Made by a program: the position numbers and the translations under genes. From Planomonospora sp. ID67723 (GTDB lineage Bacteria; Actinomycetota; Actinomycetes; Streptosporangiales; Streptosporangiaceae), in contig NZ_JABTEZ010000001.1 of the NCBI RefSeq assembly GCF_015711605.1, positions 186,001-250,000 of the forward strand: a stretch of DNA of 64,000 nt, read 5' to 3'. Shown in pieces: positions 19,089 through 27,316 of the stretch. How positions within the stretch are numbered: position 1 is the first letter of the stretch; each line of letters starts with the position of its first letter. Below the pieces are notes generated by a model. That model did not search any database, had not been told where the DNA came from, and was given only the letters and a program-made list of their open reading frames with translations.

Positions 19089-19844
19089 ATGCGCGCTTTC
19101 CGTCTCTCTCCGGACCCTGTGTCTCCGGACCCGGACCCGCCGGGCCGGAGTCCACTGGGCCGTGGTTCAGCGGGCCGTGGTTCACTGGGCCGGGACCTTT
19201 CCCGTCCCGGAGCGGCGCCCTCCGGGCTCGCCCGTCCCTGGTTCCTCCGTCCCGGGTTCCTCCGCCGGCGCCGCCGGATGCTCGCCGCCGTCCTCGCCTC
19301 CCTGGCCACGGCGTGCGCCGTGATCGGGTCGCGGCCGGACGGCGGCGCGTCCGTGACCGTGCTCGCGGCGGCCCGCGATCTCCCCGGGGGTGTCCTGGCC
19401 GCCGCCGACGTCAGACCCGTGGCCCTGCGGCCCGGCACGGCTCCCGACGGCGCGCTGGGACCCGGCACGCCTGTCGCCGGACGGGTCCTGACCGGCCCCG
19501 TGCGCAGAGGCGAGCCCCTCACCGACGTCCGCCTGCTCGGTCCGGGCCTGCTGGCCGCGCACCGCCCCGGGACCGTCGCCGCCCCGGTCCGCGTGGCCGA
19601 CCCCGAGAGCGCCCGCCTGCTGTCCCCCGGCGACGTCGTGAACGTCCTGGCCGCGCAGGACGGCTGGGACGGCTCCGCCCCGGCCAGGACCGTGGCCGAG
19701 GGGGTCCCGGTCCTCGCCCTGCCCGCGGGCGAGTCCGGCGGAGGAGCGCTGATCGTGCTGGCCACCACCCCGGAGCAGGCGGCCGACCTGGCCTCCGCCC
19801 AGGCCGGAGGCAAGCTGTCGATCACCATCTCCACGCCCAGGTGA
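19089..19844 (+). CDS. SAF-domain / CpaB-like membrane-anchored protein
   Basis: About 251 aa: a Pro/Gly-rich basic N-terminus, one membrane helix (MLAAVLASLATACAVIG), then a SAF domain (VLAAARDLPGGVLAAADVRPVAL, AGRVLTGPVRRGEPLTDVRL) and an RcpC/CpaB-like domain (LLSPGDVVNVLAA, EGVPVLALP, LIVLATTPEQAADLA). CpaB proteins assemble Flp/Tad pili, but no tad genes are nearby, so this is one of the orphan actinobacterial SAF proteins. The ATG at 19089 follows GGAG by six bases; the frame is open from 18957. Confidence 0.75.
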   Translation: MRAFRLSPDPVSPDPDPPGRSPLGRGSAGRGSLGRDLSRPGAAPSGLARPWFLRPGFLRRRRRMLAAVLASLATACAVIGSRPDGGASVTVLAAARDLPGGVLAAADVRPVALRPGTAPDGALGPGTPVAGRVLTGPVRRGEPLTDVRLLGPGLLAAHRPGTVAAPVRVADPESARLLSPGDVVNVLAAQDGWDGSAPARTVAEGVPVLALPAGESGGGALIVLATTPEQAADLASAQAGGKLSITISTPR

Positions 19845-19929
19845 TGACCCGGTCGGATCCGGGTAATGAGAGCCTCGCCGTACGGGCGGGAAGACGTGCG
19901 GGACCGGAACCCCCGAGTAAGGAGCGAGC

Positions 19930-20334
19930 ATGCTGAGCGGATTCAAGAAGTTCCTGTTGCGAGGAAACGTCCTGGAGCTGGCCGTCGCCGTGGTGATCGG
20001 CACCGCCTTCAACGCCATCGTGCAGTCCCTCGTCAAGGACGTCTTCACCCCCCTGATCGCGGCGATCGGCGGCCAGCCGCACTTCGAGGATCTGGTGGTG
20101 CACGTGGGCTCCAGCGAGATCAAGTACGGCGTCTTCCTCAACGCGCTGATCTCGTTCCTGATCGTGGCGGCGGTCGTCTACTTCTTCGTCATCACCCCCT
20201 ACGAGAAGCTGACCGCCCGGTTCTCCACCCCGGAGGAGACCACGCTGCGCGAGTGCCCGGAGTGCCTCTCCGAGGTCCCCAAGGCCGCGGTCCGCTGCTC
20301 GCACTGCACCGCCCAGATCTCGCCGATGACCTGA
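19930..20334 (+). CDS. mscL: Large-conductance mechanosensitive channel MscL with C-terminal zinc ribbon
   Basis: The 134-aa protein has the MscL hallmark GFKKFLLRGNVLELAVAVVIGTAFNAIV in TM1, a periplasmic loop, and TM2 FLNALISFLIVAAVVYFFV. After TEEEL-like ARFSTPEETT it ends in CPECLSEVPKAAVRCSHC, a four-Cys zinc ribbon instead of the plain C-terminal helix of E. coli MscL. It opens under hypo-osmotic stress. TAAGGAGCGAGC before the ATG is an excellent ribosome-binding site. Confidence 0.95.
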   Translation: MLSGFKKFLLRGNVLELAVAVVIGTAFNAIVQSLVKDVFTPLIAAIGGQPHFEDLVVHVGSSEIKYGVFLNALISFLIVAAVVYFFVITPYEKLTARFSTPEETTLRECPECLSEVPKAAVRCSHCTAQISPMT

Positions 20335-20374
20335 CCGGGCGCGGCGGGGCGCCGGCCGGATCGGGAGCGAACGG

Positions 20375-21454
20375 CTAGAGCAGTGAGCCGAGCTTCGGGT
20401 CGTACTCCCAGTGCCAGGGCTCGAAGGGGCTGATGTAGGCCCACTTCGGGTGGATCCACCCGAACTTCTTGCCGTTGGCCTCCACCCAGTTGAACTCCAC
20501 CGAGCGGAAGTTCTGCACGCCTCCGCACAGGTCCACCGCCAGCCCGAGCCCGTGGTTGCTGCGACCGGGGATGGCGGCCAGCCCCGGACGGCGGTAGTAG
20601 ACCGACTGCTGCTCGGCCAGGCTCCGGTAGCTGTCCGTCACGCAGATGGGCTTGCCGAACCGCTTCCGGTAGGCCTCGTTCATGCTGATGAACGCGATCG
20701 CCGCGTCGGCCCGGAGCTCCTGGCCGCGCTGCTGGAGCGGGCACAGATAGAGCTTCGGGATCAGGCCGTTGGGCAGGTCACCGATCGAGGCCGCCTTGGT
20801 CGGGTTGCAGCCGCCCGCCGCCTGGCCGGTCTTGTCGACCTTCACGCCCAGCTTCACCAGCGCCCGGGTCAGCGACTTCACGATCTTGTCGGAGCGCGCC
20901 TGGAGCGTCTGGATCTCGGCGCCCATCTGCGCCTCGGAGAGCAGGTTGCCCGCCCGGAGTTCCTGCGCCTCGGCGGCGAGCCGTTCCCGCTCGGCGTGCA
21001 GGCGGCTGCTCTCCTCCAGGACCCGCTCCCGCTCCGCCACGATCTGGGTCGCGTCGGTCATGGCCCGCAGCATGGAGACGTCGGAGCCCCCGGACAGGAA
21101 ACTCGCCGCGTCACCGCCGATCGGCTGCTGGTAGAGCAGGCCGACGAGGTCCGAAAGCGGCTGCCGTACCTGCGCGAAGGACCTCTCCGCGGCCTGCAGC
21201 TCCCGCAGCTTGGCGGTGAGCACCTTCTCGGACGCCTGGATCTCGGCCCGCCGCTGCTCCAGTGCCTTGGTCGCGACCTCGAGGTCCTTCGCCGCCTTCT
21301 CCGCCTCCCGGCGGAGCTCCACGAGGTTCACCGGATCCCGGGTGAGGACGGTCTGGACCTCCACCGGTGCCCGCTCCGCTGCGGCGGCTCCCGGCGATAG
21401 GGAAGTCATCGTCGCGACGACGGCGATCAGACCCGCTGATCGACGAGGTAGCAC
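20375..21454 (-). CDS. Secreted VanY-type D-alanyl-D-alanine carboxypeptidase with coiled coil
   Basis: The 359-aa protein has a signal peptide (MLPRRSAGLIAVVATM to AAAA), a long heptad-rich coiled coil (residues ~45-210) like those of actinobacterial NlpC/RipA-type hydrolases, and a C-terminal VanY/M15B peptidase domain with SYRSLAEQQ, the zinc site SNHGLGLAVDLC and PWHWEY. It likely trims peptidoglycan stem peptides outside the cell. GTG 21454 follows GGAGGGG. The mscL gene converges on it, 40 bp apart. Confidence 0.88.
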   Translation of the reverse strand: MLPRRSAGLIAVVATMTSLSPGAAAAERAPVEVQTVLTRDPVNLVELRREAEKAAKDLEVATKALEQRRAEIQASEKVLTAKLRELQAAERSFAQVRQPLSDLVGLLYQQPIGGDAASFLSGGSDVSMLRAMTDATQIVAERERVLEESSRLHAERERLAAEAQELRAGNLLSEAQMGAEIQTLQARSDKIVKSLTRALVKLGVKVDKTGQAAGGCNPTKAASIGDLPNGLIPKLYLCPLQQRGQELRADAAIAFISMNEAYRKRFGKPICVTDSYRSLAEQQSVYYRRPGLAAIPGRSNHGLGLAVDLCGGVQNFRSVEFNWVEANGKKFGWIHPKWAYISPFEPWHWEYDPKLGSLL

Positions 21455-21604
21455 GTTCGACCCCTCCGTTTGCGAACTCGTGACCTGGGTCAGCCACGCA
21501 CGCTACTACAGCTCAACGGGTGCATGAGCCACACTCCGCCCAGCCGCTATGCGCCGAACGCCCCATTACGCCAACTTTTCCGGCAAACCTTCCGGCAGCG
21601 CTTT

Positions 21605-22348
21605 TCACACTTCCTTACGGGAGTTCTCCATGCAGACCTCCCACAACCAGGTGTCCCGCCACTCCGCCGAGCATTCGGCTTCCGCGTCCGCCCCCGGGGC
21701 CGTCTCCACCTGCGTTCCCGCCCCCGCCTTCGCGCCGTCCGGCCCGGTCCGGGCGCCGTCCGATCCGGCCCCCGCCCTCGTCCCCGGCTTCGCCCCCGTA
21801 CGGGCCTCCGCCGAGTTCTCGAACGGCCTCTCCCCCTGCCGCTCACCCCACCACGAGGGCTGCCCCGGCCCGTTCTCCGCAGCGCTCGAGGATCCGGTGT
21901 CCCGCCGCACCGACCGCGCCCAGGGCGCCTGGGACCCTTGGGACCCTTGGGAGCCTTGGGACGAGGACGGCGTCCCAAGGCTCCCGTCGGGCACCGCATC
22001 CGCCGAGCCCGGGGAAGAACCGCCCGTCCCGGCGGAGGGCACCCAGCCGCCGTACCACTGGTCAGGCGAGAGAGGCGGAGGCGGCGGCACCAGCCTCGGC
22101 TCCGTGAACTCCGCCCGGGCGGGCACGATCGTGACCGACATCGCAGCGGCGATTCCCTCCCAGGTCCTCGCGCTCTCCTCGCGGGGCTTCTCGCTCGCGA
22201 CGATCCCGGTCGGTGCCATGTCGTAGCCGGCGAGCTCCGCCACGAAGAGGCCGCCCGCCAGAAGCGCGGGAGCGCACATGGCCACGCCCAGCACCACCGG
22301 CCGCAGCACCCGCCGCCCCCGGACCCGCCCCTGCCGTCCTCTGATCAC
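21605..22348 (-). CDS. Hypothetical single-pass membrane protein with low-complexity tail
   Basis: About 247 aa: a strongly basic N-terminus (nine Arg in the first fifteen residues), one membrane helix (VVLGVAMCAPALLAGGLFVAEL), then a Pro/Gly/Ser-rich extracytoplasmic part with LVPPPPPLSPDQWYGGW and a GSQ repeat (SSQGSQGSQGSQ). I recognise no family. The minus frame has strong third-position GC, whereas a plus-strand frame over the same DNA lacks protein-like features. An inverted repeat GTGAC-gcta-GTCAC lies at 22354-22367 just before the GTG start. The gap 21455-21604 holds nothing clear. Confidence 0.6.
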   Translation of the reverse strand: MIRGRQGRVRGRRVLRPVVLGVAMCAPALLAGGLFVAELAGYDMAPTGIVASEKPREESARTWEGIAAAMSVTIVPARAEFTEPRLVPPPPPLSPDQWYGGWVPSAGTGGSSPGSADAVPDGSLGTPSSSQGSQGSQGSQAPWARSVRRDTGSSSAAENGPGQPSWWGERQGERPFENSAEARTGAKPGTRAGAGSDGARTGPDGAKAGAGTQVETAPGADAEAECSAEWRDTWLWEVCMENSRKEV

Positions 22349-22502
22349 AAACCGTGACGCTAGTCACCTCGACACTCCGGACACCCACCTGCTTACCACC
22401 CCTTTGCCGCAGTTCAGGGAAGCGATGACCTGTTCCTCTGCTTGGAAGCCCTCCCGACCGCGCACACACGCCCCATTTTCGCTACTCTTACATGCAGTCC
22501 CT

Positions 22503-22575
22503 GCCTCCGTAGCTCAGGGGATAGAGCACCGCTCTCCTAAAGCGGGTGTCGCATGTTCGAATCATGCCGGGGGCA
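22503..22575 (+). tRNA. tRNA-Arg (anticodon CCT)
   Basis: GCCTCCG pairs with CGGGGGC in the acceptor stem, the anticodon arm CCGCT-CTCCTAA-AGCGG has anticodon CCT, and the T arm is GCATG-TTCGAAT-CATGC. The discriminator is A and CCA is not encoded. The DNA downstream (22576-24060) contains IS fragments and an orphan gene, so this tRNA may have been an integration site. Nothing recognisable lies in 22576-22841. Confidence 0.93.
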
Positions 22576-22841
22576 CTCTCTTGACCAGCCGTTAGGCCCC
22601 CGACCAGGGGCTCAGCGCGGCCTCTTCTGACGATCACGTGCAGCCGGATGCCGTCGCGTGCAGCCGTAGGGCAGTGAATCGCGAGCCATGCGCGAACCAG
22701 ACCCGCCAGCGCTTGCCCAGGTCATCCTGAGAATACGAAAAGCCCCGGGGCGACCCGGGCCCCATGGCGCGCAAGATTGTTGATCAGGGAACGCCGTGTA
22801 ATCGCCCACCGGAAGCTGATGCGGTCTGGGAACATGCCAGG

Positions 22842-23423
22842 ATGCCCCCCGTTGAAGCTCTAGCGATCAAGGTCGCCGCCTCATCGCTTGGACCGCTCCT
22901 AAAGGTGGCCAGCGACGCCGGAGTGAAGAAGTCAGTGAAGCGGCAACGGAAGATCGAGACAGGTGATCGGCTGCTGGTGGCGGCGATCGGCTTGTGTGGC
23001 TACGTGGCGGCACACCATGCGGCGTGGGAGTCACCGCGGTCCAGGTGGTTGACAATAGCGTCGTTCACCGCCCATACCTTGCAGGGCCGAGCATGGACGG
23101 GCGAGTGGTGTGCAGGCCTCGGGAACGCCTCCCAGCAAGTCATCGCTCGGGACGCCGCCGGCTCTAAAGAGCTGCTGCAGGTCGTCTTGGACAAGGGTGA
23201 ACGGATCGCCGCGCTCTTCCTGGAGCTGAGCATGTGCGGCGACGAGCAACTCGTCGCAGCCGGCTATCAGGTGGCGACCGCGGCATTGGATTTCCGCGGA
23301 GGGCGAGACGGTCAGCAGCGGATGGAAGCTGCGGTGGAGGTGTTCGGGATGCAGCGGGAGTGGCTCGCCCGGTCGTGGTGGCAGCGGTTGATGTGGTGGC
23401 GGCGGCCGAAGGCCGCAAGGTGA
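22842..23423 (+). CDS. Hypothetical helical protein, about 193 aa
   Basis: I recognise no family. The protein begins MPPVEALAIKVAASSLGPLLK, is mostly helical and soluble, with a paired Trp-rich end (WLARSWWQRLMWWRRPK). The frame extends upstream to an ATG at 22764, but the segment between is less protein-like; neither start has a good ribosome-binding site. Base composition is lower in GC than the core genes, and it lies between tRNA-Arg and IS fragments, so transfer is likely. Confidence 0.55.
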   Translation: MPPVEALAIKVAASSLGPLLKVASDAGVKKSVKRQRKIETGDRLLVAAIGLCGYVAAHHAAWESPRSRWLTIASFTAHTLQGRAWTGEWCAGLGNASQQVIARDAAGSKELLQVVLDKGERIAALFLELSMCGDEQLVAAGYQVATAALDFRGGRDGQQRMEAAVEVFGMQREWLARSWWQRLMWWRRPKAAR

Positions 23424-23431
23424 ACTGAGCA

Positions 23432-23510
23432 GGCGCTCGACTTTGAACTCACGGGTGAACGAGCGGCGAGGACGCGGTTTCTCCTTCCCCATGTGCTCCA
23501 TCATGGACAT
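23432..23510 (-). mobile_element. IS3-family orfA N-terminal fragment
   Basis: The minus strand reads MEHMGKEKPRPRRSFTREFK then VE, matching the start of IS3-type orfA transposase proteins (GKxKRRSFTPEFKAEIVEL). The match ends abruptly after about 27 residues and the frame continues antisense through the hypothetical gene. It is a broken insertion sequence end. Confidence 0.65.
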
Positions 23511-23565
23511 CCTTCCGGGGACGAGCCCCTGATCTCGGGTGTCCGTCACACCGGATCAAGCCCAG

Positions 23566-23741
23566 CACATCGAGCGAACCCGTGGCTGGCAGAACGCCTT
23601 CCGCCGCCTCACGGGCTGCTTTGAACGCCGTGCGTCGTCGATGCCTGCTTCGGCCTCGCCGACACCGTCATCACCATCCGCGGCCTGATCCGCCGGGCGT
23701 GGATCACCCACCGTTGGCACACCCGACCCCGCCGCCCCTGA
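23566..23741 (+). mobile_element. IS5-like transposase C-terminal fragment with frameshift
   Basis: HIERTRGWQNAFRRLTGCFERR in one frame and, after a frame change, VDACFGLADTVITIRGLI followed by RRAWITHRWHTRPRRP then stop, together match the end of IS5-type DDE transposases (VVERTNSWHNxFRKL...ERR...VDAFIALA-x-T-x-I-x-VR-x-LIRQAWTTHRWDTRP). Only this tail remains, and it abuts the IS3 fragment. From 23742 to 24060 I see no supported gene. Confidence 0.65.
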
Positions 23742-24060
23742 AAGGCAACGCCGGCACACCCCGGGAACCGGCCTCCACTCGGCGGACACCCCGAGGCGTA
23801 CCTGCGGCGCGGGTATCCGGTCACCAGCGGACCGGCACCACCGTCTCCCGGCCGAACCCCACCGCCAGCCTGCCGGTCCGGAGTGACGGCCACCGCGCCG
23901 AGCGGCAACGGGAATACGCGGCCCGCTCGGCGCCGTCCTGGCTGATCAGACAGATCTCACAGCTCGGAAAGTCCTACGGCCCGTCACAACCCCATGGGGA
24001 CAACGGTGGGTTCGCCGTCCTGCGGGGTGCGTGATCGTGGCTCTCGTCGGCCGATGACGC

Positions 24061-24447
24061 TCAGCTCTGCGTGGAGATGCAGAAGGGGTGGCCGGCGGGG
24101 TCCAGCAGGACCCTCCGCTCCTCGGGATGCGGTTGGGCCGGGGGCTCCACAGCGCCCAGGGCCAGCATCCGTGCCTGGGCTGCCTCCAGGTCGTCGACGC
24201 CCAGTTCCATGTGTGCCTGCTTCCCCTGCGAAGGGTCCGGCCAGGTCGGACGCCGGTAGTCGGCGACCCGGATGAAACCCAGTCCCGGTGAACCCTCCCG
24301 GCCGAGCAGGACGAAGTCGTCGCTGGAGTAGACGACGGGCAGGCCGAGAGCCTCGCCGTAGAAACGGGACAGCTCGACGGGGTCCGGGCAGTCGAAGTCG
24401 ATGGACAGCAAACGGATCGCCGGTGCGGTTGTGGTTCCAGTACTCAT
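24061..24447 (-). CDS. VOC (glyoxalase-fold) family protein
   Basis: The 128-aa protein has two half-domains of the glyoxalase/bleomycin-resistance fold: LLSIDFDCPDPVELSRFYGEALGLPVVYS and HMELGVDDLEAAQARMLALGAVEPP, ending in RRVLLDPAGHPFCI. Metal-ligand positions (Asp in strand 1, His in HMELG, Asp/Glu near the end) are plausible. The substrate is unknown. It is divergent from a WYL-type regulator 63 bp away, which likely controls it. Confidence 0.85.
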   Translation of the reverse strand: MSTGTTTAPAIRLLSIDFDCPDPVELSRFYGEALGLPVVYSSDDFVLLGREGSPGLGFIRVADYRRPTWPDPSQGKQAHMELGVDDLEAAQARMLALGAVEPPAQPHPEERRVLLDPAGHPFCISTQS

Positions 24448-24510
24448 GGGAGGGACACTAGGACGAGACCAGGACAGATCCGGTCCTGGTCATGAGGAAC
24501 ACTACGGAAT

Positions 24511-25479
24511 GTGATCAGCACTTCCGCCCGCCTGCTGCGACTGGTCTCGCTGCTGTCCACACGGCCGGCCTGGACCTGCCACGAGCTGGCCGAGCGGATG
24601 GCGGTCACCGGTCGCACGGTGCGGCGGGACGTCGCCCGGCTGCGGGAACTCGGCTACTGCATCGAGTCCGACCCCGGGCCCTGGGGCGGTTACCGCCTCG
24701 GTGGCGGTAACCGGGTGCCGCCGCTGATCCTCGACGACGAGGAGGCACTCGCCGTGGCCGTCGCACTGCGCGAGGCCGCGCTCAGCGGCGTCCTCGGCAG
24801 CGACCAGGCGGCAGTATCGGCGCTGCTGAAACTGCGGCAGGTCCTGCCGCCTCGGATCGCGAACCGGCTGGGTGAGATGGACGCCACCTTCGTACACACT
24901 CCCAGGCCCGAGGGGCGTCAGATCTCCCCCGGCGTGCTGCTGGAACTGGCCGCCGCCTGTCGCCGTGGTGAGCGCGCCCGTCTGTCGTACCGCGACCATG
25001 CAGGCAAGGCCAGTGTCCGGGACGTCGACCCCTACCGCCTGGTACACACGGGCCTCCGCTGGTACTTCGTCGCCCGGGACGTGGCCCGGGACCAGTGGCG
25101 GACGTTCCGGGCCGACCGGGTGGTGCAAGTACAGCCGACCGGGCAGCCGGTCGAACTCGTCGACCCGCCCGACCCGGCTCTCCTCGTCTCCCGAGGCATC
25201 GCGGGCGTCGTGTACCCCCTCTACGGGAGAGTCCGGCTCCCGCACCCCATGGACCAGGCCCTGCGGCTGGTTCCACCGACGATCGGCACCCATCACCCGG
25301 ACGGGCCCGATGCCACCATCGTCGAAATCGGCGCCAACGACGCCGAGCAGCTCGCCCAGTACCTCCTCGGCCTGGGTACCCCACTACGGGTCCTCTCCCC
25401 GGACGACGTCCGGGAGGCTCTGCTGCGCCGTACCCGGGAACTGTTCGAGGACAACGGGGGCGGCCGGTCCTCGCAGTAG
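24511..25479 (+). CDS. YafY-type transcriptional regulator (HTH_11 plus WYL)
   Basis: The 322-aa protein has an N-terminal DeoR-like HTH (RLLRLVSLLSTRPAWTCHEL, TGRTVRRDVARLRELGYCIES, GGYRLGGG) and a WYL domain from ~145 (ARLSYRDHAGKASVRDVDPYRLVHTGLRWYFVARD) followed by a WCX-like C-terminus. WYL regulators sense nucleotides or nucleic acids and often control stress or defence genes. GTG 24511 is the start. It faces away from the VOC gene. Confidence 0.88.
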   Translation: MISTSARLLRLVSLLSTRPAWTCHELAERMAVTGRTVRRDVARLRELGYCIESDPGPWGGYRLGGGNRVPPLILDDEEALAVAVALREAALSGVLGSDQAAVSALLKLRQVLPPRIANRLGEMDATFVHTPRPEGRQISPGVLLELAAACRRGERARLSYRDHAGKASVRDVDPYRLVHTGLRWYFVARDVARDQWRTFRADRVVQVQPTGQPVELVDPPDPALLVSRGIAGVVYPLYGRVRLPHPMDQALRLVPPTIGTHHPDGPDATIVEIGANDAEQLAQYLLGLGTPLRVLSPDDVREALLRRTRELFEDNGGGRSSQ

Positions 25480-25694
25480 GCGTCGCGCCGAAACATGAGG
25501 TCTGCGCCTCAGCTGATGTCACCGCACTCGCCAGAGACGAACCGGCCGAACTGCGGGACCTTCACCCGTTCGTCGAACACGATCCGGTCGCTGACCCGCC
25601 GACAGCGGCACCCCGGAGGGCGGCCCAGGTCGTACGGCCGCGCGGCTTTCGGCCACGTATGACGCTTCGCCGGGCGCGGTGAAGATGACCCGTC

Positions 25695-25759
25695 CGGATC
25701 CTGCGCAACGAGGGCTTGGTCATCGGCCAGCAGGGCAAGGGGTGTTCGTCCGGGAGGAC
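25695..25759 (+). pseudogene. GntR regulator HTH remnant
   Basis: RILRNEGLVIGQQGKG is followed, after a one-base frame change, by VFVRED. This matches the end of the GntR winged helix (AIRILRNEGLVVGQQGKGVFVRE). No N-terminal HTH half or effector domain is found around it, so it is a fragment. The surrounding gap 25480-25719 has no other support. Confidence 0.6.
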
Positions 25760-26049
25760 GCTTCGCCGGCCCCGCCGGCTTCGGACGAGCTCGCCGAGAT
25801 CCGCATCACTGTGCGAGTTGCCGGGACGACTCGCGAAGGCCGCGCAGACGCCGGCCGACCGTAGGTGATGCTCTCGCCCCGGACGTGGCAGCCGGTGACC
25901 CGGCGCGCCAGGCCCGCCGCGCGACTCGGCGGCGTCGCGGCCAGACGCATCCGCCGGTCCTCCTGGTGCATGCCGACCAGGACGAGCACGTAGCCGGCGA
26001 ACACGGCCGCCCCGAGCACGAGGCCGATGACCAGGGGGATCGCGCTCAT
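25720..26049 (-). CDS. Small membrane protein, possibly read through into remnant DNA
   Basis: The first ~60 residues are convincing: one membrane helix (MSAIPLVIGLVLGAAVFAGYVLVLVGM), a basic stretch HQEDRRMRL, then RAAGLARRVTGCHVRG, as in short actinobacterial membrane proteins of about 60-90 aa. The last ~45 residues run antisense across the GntR remnant and look artificial, so the original stop was probably lost. Its ATG overlaps the stop of the upstream small Cys protein (ATGA), so the two form an operon. Confidence 0.55.
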   Translation of the reverse strand: MSAIPLVIGLVLGAAVFAGYVLVLVGMHQEDRRMRLAATPPSRAAGLARRVTGCHVRGESITYGRPASARPSRVVPATRTVMRISASSSEAGGAGEASSRTNTPCPAGR

Positions 26050-26261
26050 GACCACCTCACCCGCGACCCGGTGCGGTCACCGGGACGACCGATCGGACGC
26101 CGGATCTCACCGCTTCGGGTGTTCGTCCGCCGCCTGGCGAGCCGGCGGCGCGTCCGACGGTCCCGGGCGCGGCACTTGCGGCACAGGCTCTGCCCCTCTT
26201 CCGGGGCCGCGCCGCACTCACAGGTCGGGGTCTCGTCGATCGGGCTGAGGCTGGTGGTCAT
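26046..26261 (-). CDS. Small Cys-rich (zinc-finger-like) basic protein, 71 aa
   Basis: The protein has CECGAAPEEGQSLCRKC, a C-x-C...C-x2-C cluster that could bind zinc, followed by a run of Arg residues. Similar tiny proteins are encoded next to a small membrane protein in many actinobacterial accessory regions; no function is known. GAGAGGAG lies eight bases before the ATG. Stop and next start overlap as ATGA. Confidence 0.65.
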   Translation of the reverse strand: MTTSLSPIDETPTCECGAAPEEGQSLCRKCRARDRRTRRRLARRRTNTRSGEIRRPIGRPGDRTGSRVRWS

Positions 26262-26414
26262 TGGCGTCGCTCCTCTCGGTCGGTTGCCGGGTACGGCGTG
26301 CGATACCGAGAGTGCGCCGATCGAGGGGGACGAGATCACTACAGGACGGGACATGTCCAGGACGTCCGGTCTACGATTGCCGCGTCCCTGGACGTCCCCC
26401 TCTGGGCAGGTGGA

Positions 26415-27155
26415 ATGGCGAACGAGCGGCTGCGCGCGGCCCTTCTGATGCGCCGGGTGTCTCCGGCCGAGCTGGCCGAGGCGATTGCGGTCGACCCGAA
26501 AACCGTGGAGCGGTGGATCACTCAGAGCCGCCAGCCGTACCGGAAGCACCGTTACGCAGTGGCGTCGTTCCTGAAAATGGACGAGGCGTACCTGTGGCCG
26601 GAGGCGCTGACCCCGCAGCAGGTCGCTGCCGCGTCCGAGAGCGAGATCGTCACCGTCTACCCCCACCGCTGGGCCGTGCCCCGGGACGCCTGGGGACGGC
26701 TGTTCACGGAGGCCCGGCAAGAGATCGGCGTGCTGGTCTACAGCGGCATCTTCATCGCCCAGGACACCGGCATCATGCGCACCTTCGCAGAGAAGGCCGA
26801 AGCGGGTGTGAGGGTGCGCATCCTGCTCGGTGACCCGGATGCGCTCGAAGTCGCTCCGCGTGGGGCCGACGAAGGCGTCGGCGACGGCATGACCGCGCAG
26901 ACCAGAATGGCCCTGATGCTGTATCAGCCGCTACGGCAGGCCGAGGGCGTCGAGATCCGGCTGCATCACACGATCCTCTACAACTCCATCTACCGCGGAG
27001 ACGACCAGCTTCTCGTCAACAGCCACATCTACGGCAAGTTCGCCGCCGACGCCCCGGTGATGCACCTGCGCAAGGTGGCGGGCGGGGACATGGTCTCGAC
27101 CTATCTGGAGAGTTTCGAAGCCGTCTGGGCCGGCGCCAAGCCCCTGGAGTCTTGA
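26415..27155 (+). CDS. XRE-type regulator with DUF5919 domain
   Basis: About 246 aa: an N-terminal HTH (LRAALLMRRVSPAELAEAIAVDPKTVERWITQSRQPYRKHRYAVA) and then a DUF5919 domain (EIGVLVYSGIFIAQDTGIM, EAGVRVRILLGDPD, EIRLHHTILYNSIYRGDDQLLVNSHIYG) that resembles phospholipase-D-like folds without a clear HKD pair. This family normally heads an operon with a Nudix hydrolase; here its stop overlaps the TTG start of a truncated Nudix gene. Confidence 0.8.
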   Translation: MANERLRAALLMRRVSPAELAEAIAVDPKTVERWITQSRQPYRKHRYAVASFLKMDEAYLWPEALTPQQVAAASESEIVTVYPHRWAVPRDAWGRLFTEARQEIGVLVYSGIFIAQDTGIMRTFAEKAEAGVRVRILLGDPDALEVAPRGADEGVGDGMTAQTRMALMLYQPLRQAEGVEIRLHHTILYNSIYRGDDQLLVNSHIYGKFAADAPVMHLRKVAGGDMVSTYLESFEAVWAGAKPLES

Positions 27156-27292
27156 TCACGGTCCGCCGCATCGACTTCTACGACGCCCCCACCGCGCTCA
27201 GCAGCCGGGTCCCCTCGGTGAACGTCGTGGTCACCGACGAGGTCGGCGAGATCCTGACGATCCGCCGCAGCGGCAACGGCCGCTGCCCGGCC
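27152..27292 (+). pseudogene. Nudix hydrolase, N-terminal fragment
   Basis: Starting at TTG, overlapping the XRE-DUF5919 stop, the frame reads ITVRRIDFYDAPTALSSRVP, SVNVVVTDEVGEILTIRRSGNG and then loses similarity. This is the first strand pair of Nudix proteins (VPSVNVVVxDxxGxILLIRRTDNGNWALPGG). The Nudix box itself is absent. The matching C-terminal half appears at 31201-31372. Confidence 0.75.
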
Positions 27293-27316
27293 GGGCAGCG
27301 CCGCACATCGGCTGAA

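Noticed and set aside
21630-22226. Plus-strand frame with a good GGGAG before ATG 21630
   Set aside because: Its translation is low-complexity without membrane or domain features, whereas the minus frame has a basic start and a membrane helix and better codon bias.
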